The notes below the pieces were generated by a model. It was not told the DNA's origin and searched no databases. It saw only the letters and a list, made by a program, of their open reading frames with translations. DNA of 64,000 bases from Capra hircus (taxonomy: Eukaryota > Chordata > Mammalia > Artiodactyla > Bovidae), in contig NC_030826.1 in assembly GCF_001704415.2 (NCBI RefSeq), forward strand, positions 59,539,362 through 59,603,361, in the 5' to 3' direction. This document shows positions 43,578 through 55,000 of this stretch, piece by piece. Every line of letters starts with the position of its first letter. Position 1 is the stretch's first letter. The position numbers and the translations under genes are program-made.

Positions 43578-43788
43578 CAAAGGCATCATCTGTTTGGCCC
43601 TGTGGGGTCTTAGTGGCGGTACGCAGGCCTTCCACTGCCCCATGCAGGTTCTCTCCGGCTGCGGCTCACAGCCCCAGAGCACGCAGCCTCAGTTTCCCAC
43701 TGGGATCCTGGTTCCTCAACCAGGGATTGAACCCACCTCCCCTCCATTGGAAAGCTGATTCTTAACCACTGGACCCCCAAGGAAGACC
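43578..43788 (-). mobile_element. CHR-type tRNA-Glu SINE, antisense, with old TSD
   Basis: gtttggccctgtggggtctt, ctctccggctgcggctcaca, cctcaaccagggattgaacc and taaccactggacccccaagg. The flanks cctgaaaactgctttt (43562-43577) and cctgaaatctgttttt (43789-43804) form a 16-bp TSD with two mismatches. Confidence 0.88.
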
Positions 43789-43804
43789 CCTGAAATCTGT
43801 TTTT

Positions 43805-44906
43805 AATGGAATGTCGTTCTCTCTGCTAGACAATTTATTCAAGTATTTCGAATTCCGCTTCCCAGACACTCACAAATAATTGATAAACTGCCCTGTCCTT
43901 GGAGTGCTCACAGATTTATCACTTAAAGTGGGACACTTTTGAGTATACAAGGGGCCTCTATCAGTAACTAGAACAGGGCGCAGGCTTCAACAGAGAGAGT
44001 CTTGGAAAATCAAGCACGTGCCAGCCTGCCCTGCTCATTCCACACTTGTTTGCTTACAGCGCTTTTGGCAACATAGAAGTAAAAGAGCGTCTCATCTTCT
44101 TTCTCATCTTTGCCCATATACATAGGCTATAGTGTCTGACTAGGGGTGGAATGTCTTCTGATATGTTTATCATGAACCCATGTGATATATCCACAGCATA
44201 TAAAAATAGATTAATGGCCACATATAAATACAATTCATAGGTAATTTTTTCCGAAACCTTAATTTAGCCAGTGGGCTGGAAAATGCCGGCGTGCAAGGGG
44301 TTAAAAAAGACAGCTGATGCCTCATGGAAACTTTGTAAAACATTCTATTTATAAACAATTCTATTTGGATAGTGTGTTTTCTATAATGCTATTGGCTTGT
44401 TTTATTTTTATACCTTAGAAAGTTTCCAGGAAAGGGTTTGGGCTCAGCAATAACTTTAAAAGTTTGTACTTATTTCTGCTTGTTGGGGTCTGAACTCGGT
44501 TTTATCTGATTTCATTGATCTAAAGATTTAAATGTGAATTTCATGAGGGACTAACAAATCTGTGAAGAGGAATCCCTGTGCTCAACTCGAATTCATGGAC
44601 GTGCGACATGGCTTTGACCAAGGTGTCTCACATCAAGGACATTTGAAATCCTCGAAATGTGATATCAGATATGCACCCATGATGGCTTCTAATTAAACTT
44701 CACTTAAGTATTATATGTATTCATCTTTGTGAAATAGTCAGACGTCAGAAAAGAGCAATATCTAATGCGGTCTACAGGTTGGAGAAAGAATGCTGAGGTC
44801 TCGGAGACATGCTAAAGCCCTGATTTTTTTTTCAAAGTGGATAAACACTGTGATCTGTAAGAAACAAGTGCTCTCAGCACTCCTTAAAAGGGCCTTTTAG
44901 TGTTCG
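43805..44906. other. Unassigned sequence
   Basis: 1.1 kb without a recognisable repeat or gene. Confidence 0.5.
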
Positions 44907-44920
44907 GCACCCTGTGACCT

Positions 44921-45133
44921 GGGCTTCCCAGGTGGCGCTAGTGGTAAAGAGCCCTCCTGCCAATGCAGGAGGTATGAGAGATGTGGGTTTGATCGCTGGG
45001 TCGGGGAGATCCTCTAGAGTAGCAAATGGCAAGCTACTCCGGTGTTCTTTCCCGGAGAATCCCGTGGACAGAGGAGCCTGGCAGGCTACAGTCCATGGGG
45101 TCTCAAAGAGTCGGACATGACTGAAGTGACTTA
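44921..45133 (+). mobile_element. Bov-tA SINE, sense, with TSD
   Basis: gggcttcccaggtggcgcta, gggtttgatcgctgggtcgg, ggctacagtccatggggtct and the end gactgaagtgactta. TSD of 14 bp with two mismatches: gcaccctgtgacct (44907-44920) and gcaccctatgactt (45134-45147). It has an extra 11-bp insertion (gtatgagagat) near 44972. Confidence 0.95.
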
Positions 45134-45147
45134 GCACCCTATGACTT

Positions 45148-45477
45148 GAAGACCACCCCTACAGTATTACCACAATCCGGTTCCTAAACAGACTCTAGAT
45201 TGTAATTGTGTATATAGGGAAGCCTGTATTTTGTTGTTTTGAGGAACTGGGAGGGTAGCATCTCCTGACTTTTGATCAGTGGGACCCCTCTTCATTTCTT
45301 TCCCCGATAAAGACCACCAGCAGAGTCTGTTTTAAGCTTGGATCTGTGACCTTGTTTTCCATCACACCTTGTATTTAAGATGTATATTACATGATCGTCA
45401 TAATCTTGGCCCAGATCGTTCTCATCTTGTTTCTCTTCTCTTTATAGACCTAAAATTAGGGGTAAAATTGTTGTTAT
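45148..45477. other. Unassigned sequence
   Basis: No gene or repeat recognised. Confidence 0.45.
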
Positions 45478-45684
45478 TGTTTAGCTGCTAAGTCATGTTC
45501 AGCTCTTTTGCGACCCTATGGACTGTAGCCCACCAGGCTCCTCTGTCCGTGGGATTTTCCAGGCAAGAATACTGGAGTGGGGTGCCATTTTCTTCTCTAG
45601 GGGATCTTCCTGACCCAGGGATCAAACGTGCAGGTCCTGTATTGACAGACAAGCTCTTTACCTCTGAGCCACCAGGGAAGGACC
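45478..45684 (-). mobile_element. Bov-tA SINE, antisense
   Basis: ttagctgctaagtcatgttc, gggattttccaggcaagaat, ctctaggggatcttcctgac and tttacctctgagccaccagg. Confidence 0.94.
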
Positions 45685-46117
45685 ATGGGGACTAGATACC
45701 AAAACGCTAAAAGAAAAACAAAAAACAAAACCTATATACAGTGACATGGCTTGGGGAATTTAAAACTTTTTGCACGTCTGTATGTGGTAATTTTTCACTC
45801 CTCCTGGTTTCATTCACAGAGAAAATTAAAAAGCTGCTTCCAGTCTTCTAGGTAGTCAGTCAACATTTACTGTGAGATACTTCATCCAAAGTCTGACTTT
45901 CCATTCAGCGCTGCTCTTTGTCAAAGCTTCTAAAATTCAAATAAATGTCTCAAGACTGCTTTGCCTTGTTTGTGTGTCGCACATTTGGAAGGAGATCCTC
46001 TGGCCCCAGGTCTGACCCCTTTCCTGGAAAGTGTCCGATGTTAGCAGGTTCTCTGCGATTCCTTTGACACAGGCTGGTGTACATCCTTCAGAAGAAGTAA
46101 CTCTTTGGCTATAGATT
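45685..46117. other. Unassigned sequence
   Basis: A-rich near 45705-45730. No gene or repeat recognised. Confidence 0.45.
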
Positions 46118-46318
46118 CTCTGTGCGTTAGCTGCTCAGTCATGTCCGACTCTTTGAAACCCCGTGGACTGTCACGCGCCAGGCTCCTCTGTCCACGGGAT
46201 TCTCCAGGCAAGAATACCACAGTGGGTTGCCACTTCCTCCTCCAGGGGATCTTCCAGACCCAAGGATCATACCCACATCCCCTGCATAGGCAGGTGGGTT
46301 CTTTACTGCTGAGCCACC
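46118..46318 (-). mobile_element. Bov-tA SINE, antisense
   Basis: gttagctgctcagtcatgtc, gggattctccaggcaagaat, cctccaggggatcttccaga and tttactgctgagccaccg. Confidence 0.94.
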
Positions 46319-46950
46319 GTAGTACTAGGCAACTTTTCCTGCCACTCTCTTTCTTTATTTTGTACGACTGTGATATTTCTCCCTTGAGGGTGGCATTGTT
46401 AGAAACATTGCTCTTTTGGTGTTAGGTCAATTTCCCTTTGCTGATCCCAAGGGCTTAATTTACAGTTTATAGGAACTGAATGAAAATTATTTGCCAGATA
46501 AATAAAATACGTAGAAAATGCACGTGTTACTTCTTTTCATTAAAAACTGTTGATACCTTCCTCTACTCTCAGAATTTACCTTTATTCATCAAAGATCATT
46601 TACTGTAAACAACGGAATTATGGTCTGAGGTTTTATTTCTGATGCAAGAAACATGATCTGCCTTTGCCCAAGGCAAGCTGGAAGTTCCCTAAAGCAGCTG
46701 ATAAGCAGACAGTTGGCTGACTAGCTCCAGTTCCTTGCTGCAGCTGGGTGACCTGGAAGGCAGATTTCTGTGGTTATGGTTGACCAGTGTTCCCAGCAAG
46801 ACTGAATCTACTTGTCCAAAATGGGAACAGGCTTAATAACACGGTTGACTGTCTTTTTTCCAGTTCTCTCTCTTCCATCTGTGCTCCTGGGGATACCCAG
46901 CAATAGAAACCTTTGTCTTGGAAAGGTTCTTGGAAAACACAAACCTAAGA
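46319..46950. other. Unassigned sequence
   Basis: No gene or repeat recognised. The last part may belong to the 5' flank of the long BovB that follows. Confidence 0.45.
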
Positions 46951-47187
46951 TGCACTGGAGAAGAGAAGGGCAAGCCACGTCAGTATTCTTGCCTTGAGAA
47001 CCCAATGAACAGTATGAAAAGGCAAAAGATGGGACACTGAAAGAGGAGCTCCCCAATAGAGTAGGTGCCCAATATGCTACCGGAGATGAGTGGAGAAACA
47101 ACTCCAGAGAGAATGAAGGTGGAGCCAAAGCAAAAACAACACCCAGTTGAGAATGTAACTGGTGATGGAAGCAAGGTCCAACACTGT

Positions 47188-49930
47188 AAAGAGCAATATT
47201 GCATAGGAACCTGGAATGTTAGGTCCATGAATCAAGGCAAATTGGAAATGGTCAAACAGGAGATCAGAGAAGGCAATGGCAACCCTCTCCAGTACTCTTG
47301 CCTGGAAAATCCCATGGACGGAGGAGCCGGGCAGACTGCTGTCTGTGGGGTCACACAGAGTCAGACACGACTGAAGCGACTTAGCAGCAGCAGCAGACCG
47401 AAGACGAGAAGAGTAACTGTCAACACTGCAGGAATCAGCAAGCTCAACGGACTGGAATGGGTGAATTTAACTCAGATGGCCATTATATCTACTACCGTGG
47501 GCAGGAATCCCTCAGAAGAAATGGAGTAGCCCTCATAGTCAACAAAAGAGTCCAAAATACAGTATGCGGATGCAATCTCAAAAACGACAGAAAGATCTCT
47601 GTTCATTTCCAAGGCAAGCCATTCAATATCATGGTAAGCCAAGTCTATGCCCCAACCAGTAATGCTGAAGAAGCTGAAGCTGAACAGTCCTATGAAGACT
47701 TACAAGACCTTCTAGAACTAACACCCAAAACAGATGTCCTTTTCATTATATGGGACTGGAATGCAAAAGTGAGAAGTCAAGAAATACCTGGAGTAACAGG
47801 AAAATTTGGCCTTGAAGTACAGAATGAATCAGGGCAAAGGCTAATAGAGTATTGCCAAGAGAACTCACTGGTCATAGCAAACACCCTCTTCCAACAACAC
47901 AAGAGAAGACTCTACACATGGACATCACCAGATGGTCAACACCGAAATCAGATTGATTATATTCTTTGCAGCCAAAGGTGGCAAAGCTCTATACAGTCAG
48001 CAAAAAGAAGATTGGGAGCTAACTGCAGCTCAGATCATGAACTCCTTATTGCCAAATTCAGACTTAAATTGAAGAAAGTAGGGAAAACTGCTAGACCATC
48101 CAAGTATGACCTAAACCAAATCCCTTACGATTATACAGTGGAAGTGAGAAATAGATTTAAGGGACTAGATCTGATTGACAGAGCGCCTGAAGAACTATGG
48201 ATGGAAGTTCATGACACTGTACAGGAGACAGGGATCAAGACCATCCCCAAGAAAAAGAAAGGCAAAAAAGCAAAATGGCTGTCTGAGGAGGCCTTACAAA
48301 TAGCTGTGAAAAGAAGTGAAAAGCAAAGAAGAAAAGGAATGATATACCCATTTGAATGCAGAGTTCAAAGAATAGAAAGGAGAGATAAGAAAGCCTTCCT
48401 CAGTGATCAGTGCAAAGAAGTAGAGGAAAACAATAGGGTGGGAAAGACTAGAGATCTCTTCAAGAAAATTAGAGATACCAAGGGAACATTTCATGCAAAG
48501 ATGGGCTCAATAAAGGACAGAAATGGTATGGACCTAACAGAAGCAGAAGATATTAAGAAGAGGTGGCAAGAATACACAGAAGAACTATGCAAAAAAGATC
48601 TTCACGATCCAGATAATCATGATAGTGTGATTACTCACCTAGAGCCAGACATCCTGGAATGTGAAGTCAAGTGGTCCTCAGAAAGCATCACTACGAACAA
48701 AGCTACTGGAGGTGATGGAATTCCAGTTGAGCTGTTTCAAATCCTGAAAGATGATGCTGTGAAAGTGCTGCACTCAATATGCCAGCAAATTTGGAAAACT
48801 CAGCAGTGGCCACAGAACTGGAAAAGGTCAGTTTTCATTCCAACCCCAAAGAAAGGCAATGCCAAGGAATGCTCAAACTACTGCACAATTGCACTCATCT
48901 CACACACTAGTAAAGTAATGCTCAAAATTCTCCAAGCCAGGCTTCAGCAGTACGTGAACTGTGAAATTCCAGATGTTCAAGCTGGATTTAGAAAAGGCAG
49001 AGGAACCAGAGATCAAATTGCCAACACCTGCTGGATCTTCAAAAAAGCAAGCGAGCTCCAGAAAAACATCTATTTCTGCTTGATTGACTATGCCAAAGCC
49101 TTTGACTGTGTGGATCACAATAAACTGTGGAAAATTCTTCAAGGGATGGGAATTCCAGTCCACCTGACCTGCCTCCTGAGAAAACTATATGCAGGTCAGG
49201 AAGCAACAGCTACAACTGAACATAGAACAACAGACTGGTTCCAAATAGGAAAAGGAGTACATCAAGGCTGTATATTGTCACCCTGCTTATTTAACTTGTA
49301 TGCAGAGTACATCATGAGAAACACTGGGCTGGATGAAGCACAAGCTGGAATCAAGATTGCCGGGAGAAATATCAATAACCTCAGATAAGCAGATGACACC
49401 ACCCTTATGGCAGAAAGTGAAGAGGAACTAAAGAGCCTCTTGATGAAAGTGAAAGAGGAGTGAAAAAGTTGGCTTAAAGCCCAACATTCAGAAAACGAAG
49501 ATCATGGCATCTAGTCCCATCACTTCATGGCAGATAGATGGGGAAACAGTGGAAACAGTGACAGACTTTACTTTTGGGGCTCCAAAATCACTGCAGATGG
49601 TGTCTGCAGCCATGAAATTAAAAGACGCTTACTCCTTGGAAGAAAAGTTATGACCAACCTAGACAGCATATTAAAAAGCAGAGACATCACTTTGCCAACA
49701 AAGGTCTGTCTAGTCAAGGCTATGGTTTTTCCAGTGGTCATGTATGGATGTGAGAGTTGGACTATAAGAAAGCTGAGTGTCAAAGAATTGATGCTTTTGA
49801 ACTGTGGTGTTGCAGAAGACTCTTGAGAGTCCCTTGGGGTTCAAGGAGTTCCAAGCAGTCCATCCTGAAGGAAATCAGTTCTGAATATTCATTGGAAGGA
49901 CTGATGCTGAAATTCCAATACTTTTGCCAC
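47188..49930 (+). pseudogene. BovB ORF2 (endonuclease + RT), broken
   Basis: BovB ORF2 normally encodes an AP-like endonuclease followed by reverse transcriptase. Here the endonuclease start (CIGTWNVRSMNQGK) lies in another frame, separated by a SINE. The main frame 47457-49388 (643 aa) holds the rest of the endonuclease: WDWNAK at residues 99-104 (the preceding residue in the usual GDWN is Trp), QIDYIL near 165-170 and SSDHELL at 191-197. A Lys-rich linker (KKKKGKKAKW) follows, then the RT with GFRKGRGTRDQIAN, LIDYAKAFDCVDHNKLW (about 540-557) and KGVHQGCILSPCLFNLYAEY. It ends at TAA 49386-49388, precisely where TAT for the Tyr of YADD belongs. The next codons read ADDTTLMAES. A 2-base deletion near 49458 and further shifts break the C-terminus. 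Confidence 0.95.
47268..47396 (+). mobile_element. Bov-A SINE monomer inside the BovB endonuclease
   Basis: gagaaggcaatggcaaccct, gtactcttgcctggaaaatc, gtggggtcacacagagtcag and an (AGC)n end. It lies between codons for LEMVKQE and the NGLEWVNLT-type region and moves the two parts into different frames. I could not define a clear TSD. Confidence 0.9.
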
Positions 49931-50214
49931 CTGATGTGAAGGGCTAACTCATTTGAAAAGACCCTGACGCTGGGAAAGATTGAAGGTGGGAGGAGAAGGG
50001 GATGACAGAGGATGAGATGGTTGGATGGCATCACCGACTCATTGGACATGAGTTTGGGTGAACTCCAGGAGTTGGTGATGGACAGGGAAGCCTGGCGTGC
50101 TGCAGTCCATGGGGTCTCAAAGAGTCAGACATGAGTGAGTGACTGAACTGAACTGAAGTATTTTGGTAGTGTTTAATCACGGCACCATGATACCTTCAAT
50201 ACTGATATTTCACA

Positions 50215-50350
50215 TTGTGGAAAACTTTCACTTAATCCACATAAATCTGTAGGATGAGAACTATGATTATCTCTATTTTATAGATGAGGGGGTTGAGGCT
50301 CCAAAATATTGAGTGACTCACCAAAGATCAGAGGGCTGTAACACTGTGTA
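50215..50350 (-). mobile_element. MIR, antisense
   Basis: tctattttatagatgagggg, ttgaggctccaaaatattga and ctcaccaaagatcagagggc follow the MIR complement. Confidence 0.65.
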
Positions 50351-50719
50351 TATGCAATTTTTATCTACACCTTAAAGAAGTTAATTCACCTAACGGGACA
50401 AGTAATTTGTAAAATGAAGAACTGCCATTCAAACTTTGGGCTGGGTTTTTAAACTTCAGTTGAGCCCACTTACTGACTCTTCACTATGTTTTGTGGACAG
50501 ATCTCTTTTCTAGATTTTTCAACTAGGTTTCAGAATCAGTTTCTTATAGCCACTCTAAAAATGTTTTCACTTTAAACTACAAGACTATACTCAATTAGGG
50601 GCTGACAATAGATAAGCAGAAGGTGTAAGTAAGAATATTTTGCTTAAATTGGTGTTTTCCAGGATAAAGAATGGAGAAGAGGGATTAGTTCATTGAATAT
50701 AGCGTACCCGATTGTGATG
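50351..50719. other. Unassigned sequence
   Basis: No gene or repeat recognised. Confidence 0.45.
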
Positions 50720-50806
50720 GTGGCGGTTTAGTCGCTCAGTTGTGTCCGACTCTTGCGACCCTGTGGACTGTATCCTGCAGGCTCCTCTGTCCATGGGAAT
50801 CTCCAG
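50720..50806 (-). mobile_element. Bov-A SINE fragment, antisense
   Basis: ggtttagtcgctcagttgtg, gactgtatcctgcaggctcc and catgggaatctccagtc; about 85 bp, cut short. Confidence 0.87.
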
Positions 50807-51379
50807 TCTTGTAGGCAATTTTTACGTTACACTTAATGTTATAAGGAAATCTTCAAATGGAAATACCCACCACATCATACACATGGCTTCCTCTTTTTCT
50901 GTATTCTCTTTCACTGATGGCTTCAATTCACTTAAAATAAGCCTGGGAAAGGTTAGTTGTTGTTGATGTGGTTATTTTTTTATACTAAAAAAACTGCTAT
51001 CAATCATAGTGTTAACCTTAGAGGTTAAAACGGAGTATTTTGAAATGATTTTTTTTTTTTTCTCCTAACCAGGCAAAGGCCACTGGAGCCAGTAAGGCTC
51101 AGATTTGCAAACAGTATAAATAAAATCCATCATTATCTCAATATCAAGTGTCCATAAATCATTCCTAGAGTCTCACTAGCACATTTCTTTTACTCTTCCA
51201 ATTTTTTCCCGTTTCCTCTTCAAACAGTGTCTATAACTCGCCCAGGTACTGACTTAGGATTTTCTTTGTATGAAGAAAAAAAACACCAACATGTATGTTT
51301 CCCTGTCTCTATGAGTTATTTCCTTATCACGCTTTTCCCCTTCTGACATCTATAGGGACTCTTTAGATTTGAATCTCAC
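50807..51379. other. Unassigned sequence
   Basis: T runs near 50978 and 51050-51061. No gene or repeat recognised. Confidence 0.45.
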
Positions 51380-51391
51380 CATCCTTCCTCC

Positions 51392-52363
51392 TCTGATGGA
51401 TCACAGAAAAAGCTAGAGAATTCCAGAAAACATCTCCTTCATCGATTACACTAAAACCTTTGACTGTGTAGATCACAACAATCTGTGGAAAATTCTTTAG
51501 GAGATGTGAATGCCAGACCAGATTACCTGCCTCCTGCGAAGCCTTATGCAGGTCAGGAAGCAACAGTGAGAACTGGACATGGAACAACAGACTGGGTCCA
51601 AATAGGAAAAGGAGTGTGTATATTGTCACTCTGCTTATTTAACTTATTTGCACAGTACATCATGAGAAATGCCAGGCTGGATGACTCACAAGTCAGAATC
51701 AAGATTGCTGGGAAAAATATCAATAACTTAGATATGCAGATGACACCACCCTTATGGCAGAAAGTGAAGAGGAACTAAAGAGCCTCTTGATGAAAGTGAA
51801 AGACGAGAGTGAAAAAGGTGGCTTAAAATTCAGTGTTCAAAGGACACTTACTCCTTGGAAGGAAAGTTATGACCAACCTAGATAGCATATTCAAAAGCAG
51901 AGACATTACTATGCCAACAAAGGTCCATCTAGTCAAGGCTATGGTTTTTCCAGTGGTCATGTATGGATGTGAGAGTTGGACTATAAACAAAGCTGAGTGC
52001 CAAAGAATTGATGCTTTTGAACTGTGGTGCTAGAGAAGACTCCTGAGAGACCCTTGGACTGCAAGGAGATCCAACCAGTCCATCCTAAAGGAGATCAGTC
52101 CTGAATATTGATTGGAAGGGCTGAAGCTGAAGTTCCAAGACTTTGGCCCTGTGATGCAAAGAGCCAACTCATTGGAAAAAAATGAAGCTGGGAAAGATTG
52201 AGGGCAGGAGGAGAAGGGGATGACAGAGGATGAGATGGCTGGATGGCATCACTGACTCAATGGACCTGAGTTTGAGCAAACTCCAGGAGATCGTGAAGGA
52301 CTGGTAAGCCTGGCGTGCTGCAGTCCGTGGGGTCAGAAAGAGTCAGACACAACTGAACAACAG
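51392..52363 (+). mobile_element. BovB, 5'-truncated, decayed, with perfect TSD
   Basis: The RT palm is recognisable as DYTKTFDCVDHNNLW, followed by GQEATVRTGHGTTDW, a shortened KGVCILSLCLFNLFAQY and a shifted DMQMTPPL version of YADDTTL. A large deletion near 51830 removes the KIMASGPITSW region. It ends gacacaactgaacaacag. The 12-bp TSD catccttcctcc is perfect (51380-51391 and 52364-52375). Confidence 0.95.
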
Positions 52364-52450
52364 CATCCTTCCTCCACTGTGATCTCTTGCATTACCTCAG
52401 ACTCACCTGGGAAAGTGGCTACAGAAAGAACCTGCTCTAGACGTTCAGTG

Positions 52451-52645
52451 CTTTTTTTTTTTTTTAAAGTTTTTTTCCGTTTGTAAAATCTTTATTGAAT
52501 TTGTTACACTATTGCTTCTTGTTTTGGGGGGGGTGTTTTTGGCCTTGAGGCATGTGAGATTTTAACTCCCTGACGAGCGATCAAACCTGCATCCCTTGTA
52601 TTGGGAAGGTGATGTCTTAACCACTGGTCCACCAGGGAAGTCCTC
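52451..52645 (-). mobile_element. CHR/ART2-type SINE, antisense
   Basis: T-rich start, ctttattgaatttgttacac, ccctgacgagcgatcaaacc and taaccactggtccaccaggg. Confidence 0.9.
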
Positions 52646-52721
52646 AGACTTGCAATGTTAACGTCAGTTTCCAAAGCTTTATTCAGATGCTGCCTTAGAA
52701 GTTAATGTGATATTCTACACT

Positions 52722-52935
52722 GTTATATTTAAAATGGATAACCAACAAGGACCTCCTGTGCAGCACAGCAAACTCTGCTCAGCGTTATGTGGCGGCCTGG
52801 ATGGGAGGGGAGTTTGGGGGGAGAATGGGTACATGTGTGTGTATGGCTGGGTCTCTTCATTGTCCACCCGAAACTATTACGACAGTGTTAACCAGCTGTT
52901 GCCCAAAACCAAATAAAAAGTTCAAGACAAATAAA
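52722..52935 (+). mobile_element. Artiodactyl L1 3'-UTR fragment, sense
   Basis: ggataaccaacaaggacctc, atgtggcggcctggatggga, gtccacccgaaactattacg and aaccaaataaaaagttc. Tail of the same family as 39236-39424. Confidence 0.72.
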
Positions 52936-53042
52936 ATGTTCATTTAAAAAGTTGCTGTGATGTACTAAAACTCTAGAAATCTCACTTAGGTTATTTAATC
53001 CTCACGGTGTTAAAAACTCTCATCTCTAGGGGTCCAGAGGTA

Positions 53043-53122
53043 TCTACCCAGGGATCAAACCCAGGTCTCTACATCTCCTGCGCTGCAGGTGCATTCTTTA
53101 CCACTGAGCCGCTGGCGAAGCT
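53043..53122 (-). mobile_element. Bov-tA SINE fragment, antisense
   Basis: acccagggatcaaacccagg, ctgcgctgcaggtgcattct and ccactgagccgctggcgaag: only the tRNA-derived head half, reversed. Confidence 0.9.
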
Positions 53123-53437
53123 CATGAAACCAAGGATTTACTTATAAAAATTAGTTGCATTCATGGAGCAAGAAATTCACATTTTATAAACTTGATGTAA
53201 AATGTTACTAGTTATTTCTTGAGAGAAGCAGACCAAACCAAAAAGGTCTCATTCTCATAATACCCCCTCACATAACAAATTAGCAGATAGAACTATCAGT
53301 AAATAGATAAATGCACCACTCAGAATGTTATATACTTCATAACACAAAGGTCAGTGGTGAGCAGGTGAGTAACTGAGGTGAGCAGACCAGTAAGATTGCC
53401 CAAAACAAAAGCAGAGAAAAATTTCTCCAGCCCTGCC
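53123..53437. other. Unassigned sequence
   Basis: No gene or repeat recognised. Confidence 0.45.
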
Positions 53438-53448
53438 AGTGGAATGGC

Positions 53449-53721
53449 TGCTGCTGCTGCTGAGTCGCCTCAGTCGTGCCCGACTCTGTGCGACCCCATA
53501 GACAGCAGCCTACCAGGCTCTGCCGTCCCTGGGACTCTCCAGGCAAGAACACTGGAGTGGGTTGCCATTTCCTTCTCCAATGCAGGAAAGTGAAAAGTGA
53601 AAGTGAAGTCGCTCAGTCATGTCCGACCCTCAGCGACCCCATGGATTGCAGCCTTCCAGGCTCCTCTGTCCATAGGATTTTCCAGGCAAGAGTACTGGAG
53701 TGGGTGCCATTGCCTTCTCCA
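53449..53721 (-). mobile_element. Complete Bov-A2 SINE dimer, antisense, with TSD
   Basis: Two Bov-A monomers: (CTG)n and gagtcgcctcagtcgtgccc to ccttctccaatgcagg, then the linker gaaagtgaaaagtgaaagtg and a second monomer from aagtcgctcagtcatgtccg to gccttctcc. Flanks agtggaatggc (53438-53448) and agtagaatggc (53722-53732) form an 11-bp TSD with one mismatch. Confidence 0.96.
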
Positions 53722-53732
53722 AGTAGAATGGC

Positions 53733-54634
53733 ACTAGTCTTAATATAGCACAAAGTCCTCCAAATCCTAAAAGATAATCCAAAATAAACAGAAAATAGTA
53801 TCAGTGAGTCATTTTCATGAATTGGCTCTCTGGATTGTATGCTTTCCAGAAATGTCACAATCTCATTTATACTTTCACTCACCCATCACAGAATGACCAG
53901 GGTTTCCAACAAGCCTTTGTTTTAGAGATCCTGAATTTTAAAAATGAAGCCATCCAGGAGTTTAATATACATGTATTTTTTTACTAATAATACCCTAAAA
54001 TGGACAGTGTCCTAATTCTGATGATTATAGAAGTGTATCTCAAATAATCATCTTATAACCTTTATATACAGTTTGGCTCAATTCTAAGGGGAACAGTTCA
54101 GATGATGTTAAGCAGATTAGATAGTACGTATCTATTCACCCATCTTTCAATAATTTAGGAAAATGCTGAGAGAAGCTCATTTCTGGAAGGTAGTAACCAA
54201 GTTGTTATGACCTCTCTCCTTCCCCTGTCTCTCCAGGGAACAATCTTCATTATCCCAAATTCTTCATCACCTTTCTCTGGATTCAACACCGCCATTAAAA
54301 CTCCGTTCTGAGCCTCCAAACTTTCGAGTGGCTGTTTTATCGATAGCTACATGGATGTCTGTTTGTCTGTAGTGTGGCTGGATTTCCAAAGTACTGACCT
54401 TCCTTCTGATTTGCAGCTCTCTATGCCCACCGATTGCATGCAACATCAGCTGTCATTTTAAAGCCTATCCACAATGGGAGCTCCCCCCTCTTTCTCTAGT
54501 TTTGTGCGGCCTGAGTTTTTTTTGGCCTTTCGTAACGATCATTCTGTAAACCTCCTAGAACATCAGGTAATAGTCAAGTGCATAGGGGAGCAATCAGATT
54601 TAGCGATCAGTGCAACACAGTGATCAGAAAATGA
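53733..54634. other. Unassigned sequence
   Basis: 0.9 kb with no recognisable repeat or gene. Confidence 0.5.
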
Positions 54635-54838
54635 GATGGGCGCTTTTGAGTGCAGGTCTGGTTCTGCATCTTCCTAGCTGTGTGACCTCAAGCCTGCTAT
54701 TTCTTCTCTCTAGAATTTAGCTTCTTCATGGCTCAAGCAAGGTTAACTGTAGTGACCATTTTCAAGATTAATGGTGAGAGAGAGAAAACCCACGCAAAGA
54801 TTTTAGCCTAGTTCCGGCTCATAATATACCCTTACTGT
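54635..54838 (+). mobile_element. MIR, sense
   Basis: tgcaggtctggttctgcatc, ttcctagctgtgtgacctca and tagaatttagcttcttcatg, then a diverged 3' part with ttttagcctagttccggctc. Confidence 0.72.
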
Positions 54839-54842
54839 TTTT

Positions 54843-54876
54843 AGTATTTAAAAGTCATGTAGTATTTAAAAGTCAT
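54843..54876. repeat. Short tandem duplication
   Basis: agtatttaaaagtcat occurs twice with a period of 18 bp (from 54843 and from 54861), just before a BovB insertion. Confidence 0.85.
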
Positions 54877-54886
54877 AGAAATGCTG

Positions 54887-55000
54887 TCATTGTTCAGTCG
54901 CTCAGTCAGGTCTGACTCTTTGCAACCCCGCGGACTGCAGCATGCCAGGCTTCCCTGTCCTTCACTGTCTCCCAGAGTTTGCTCAAACTCATGTCCATTG
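54887..55000 (-). mobile_element. BovB 3' end, antisense, 114 bp, with TSD
   Basis: tcattgttcagtcgctcagt to caaactcatgtccattg. Flanks agaaatgctg (54877-54886) and agaaatactg (55001-55010) give a 10-bp TSD with one mismatch. Confidence 0.92.

Larger units (their letters stand above)
46951..50157 (+). mobile_element. BovB, nearly full length (3.2 kb)
   Basis: The longest BovB in the window: 5' region with the gtcagtattcttgccttgag box, endonuclease, linker, RT, C-terminal region and a tail ending actgaactgaactgaag. A Bov-A SINE is inserted at 47268-47396. The 5' boundary is approximate and I found no convincing TSD. Confidence 0.94.

Noticed and set aside
16548..50179. tagtgtttaatca occurs both before the BovB at 16556 and after the BovB at 50157
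   Set aside because: A 13-bp match in AT-rich DNA with no further extension is probably chance, although the positions are curious.
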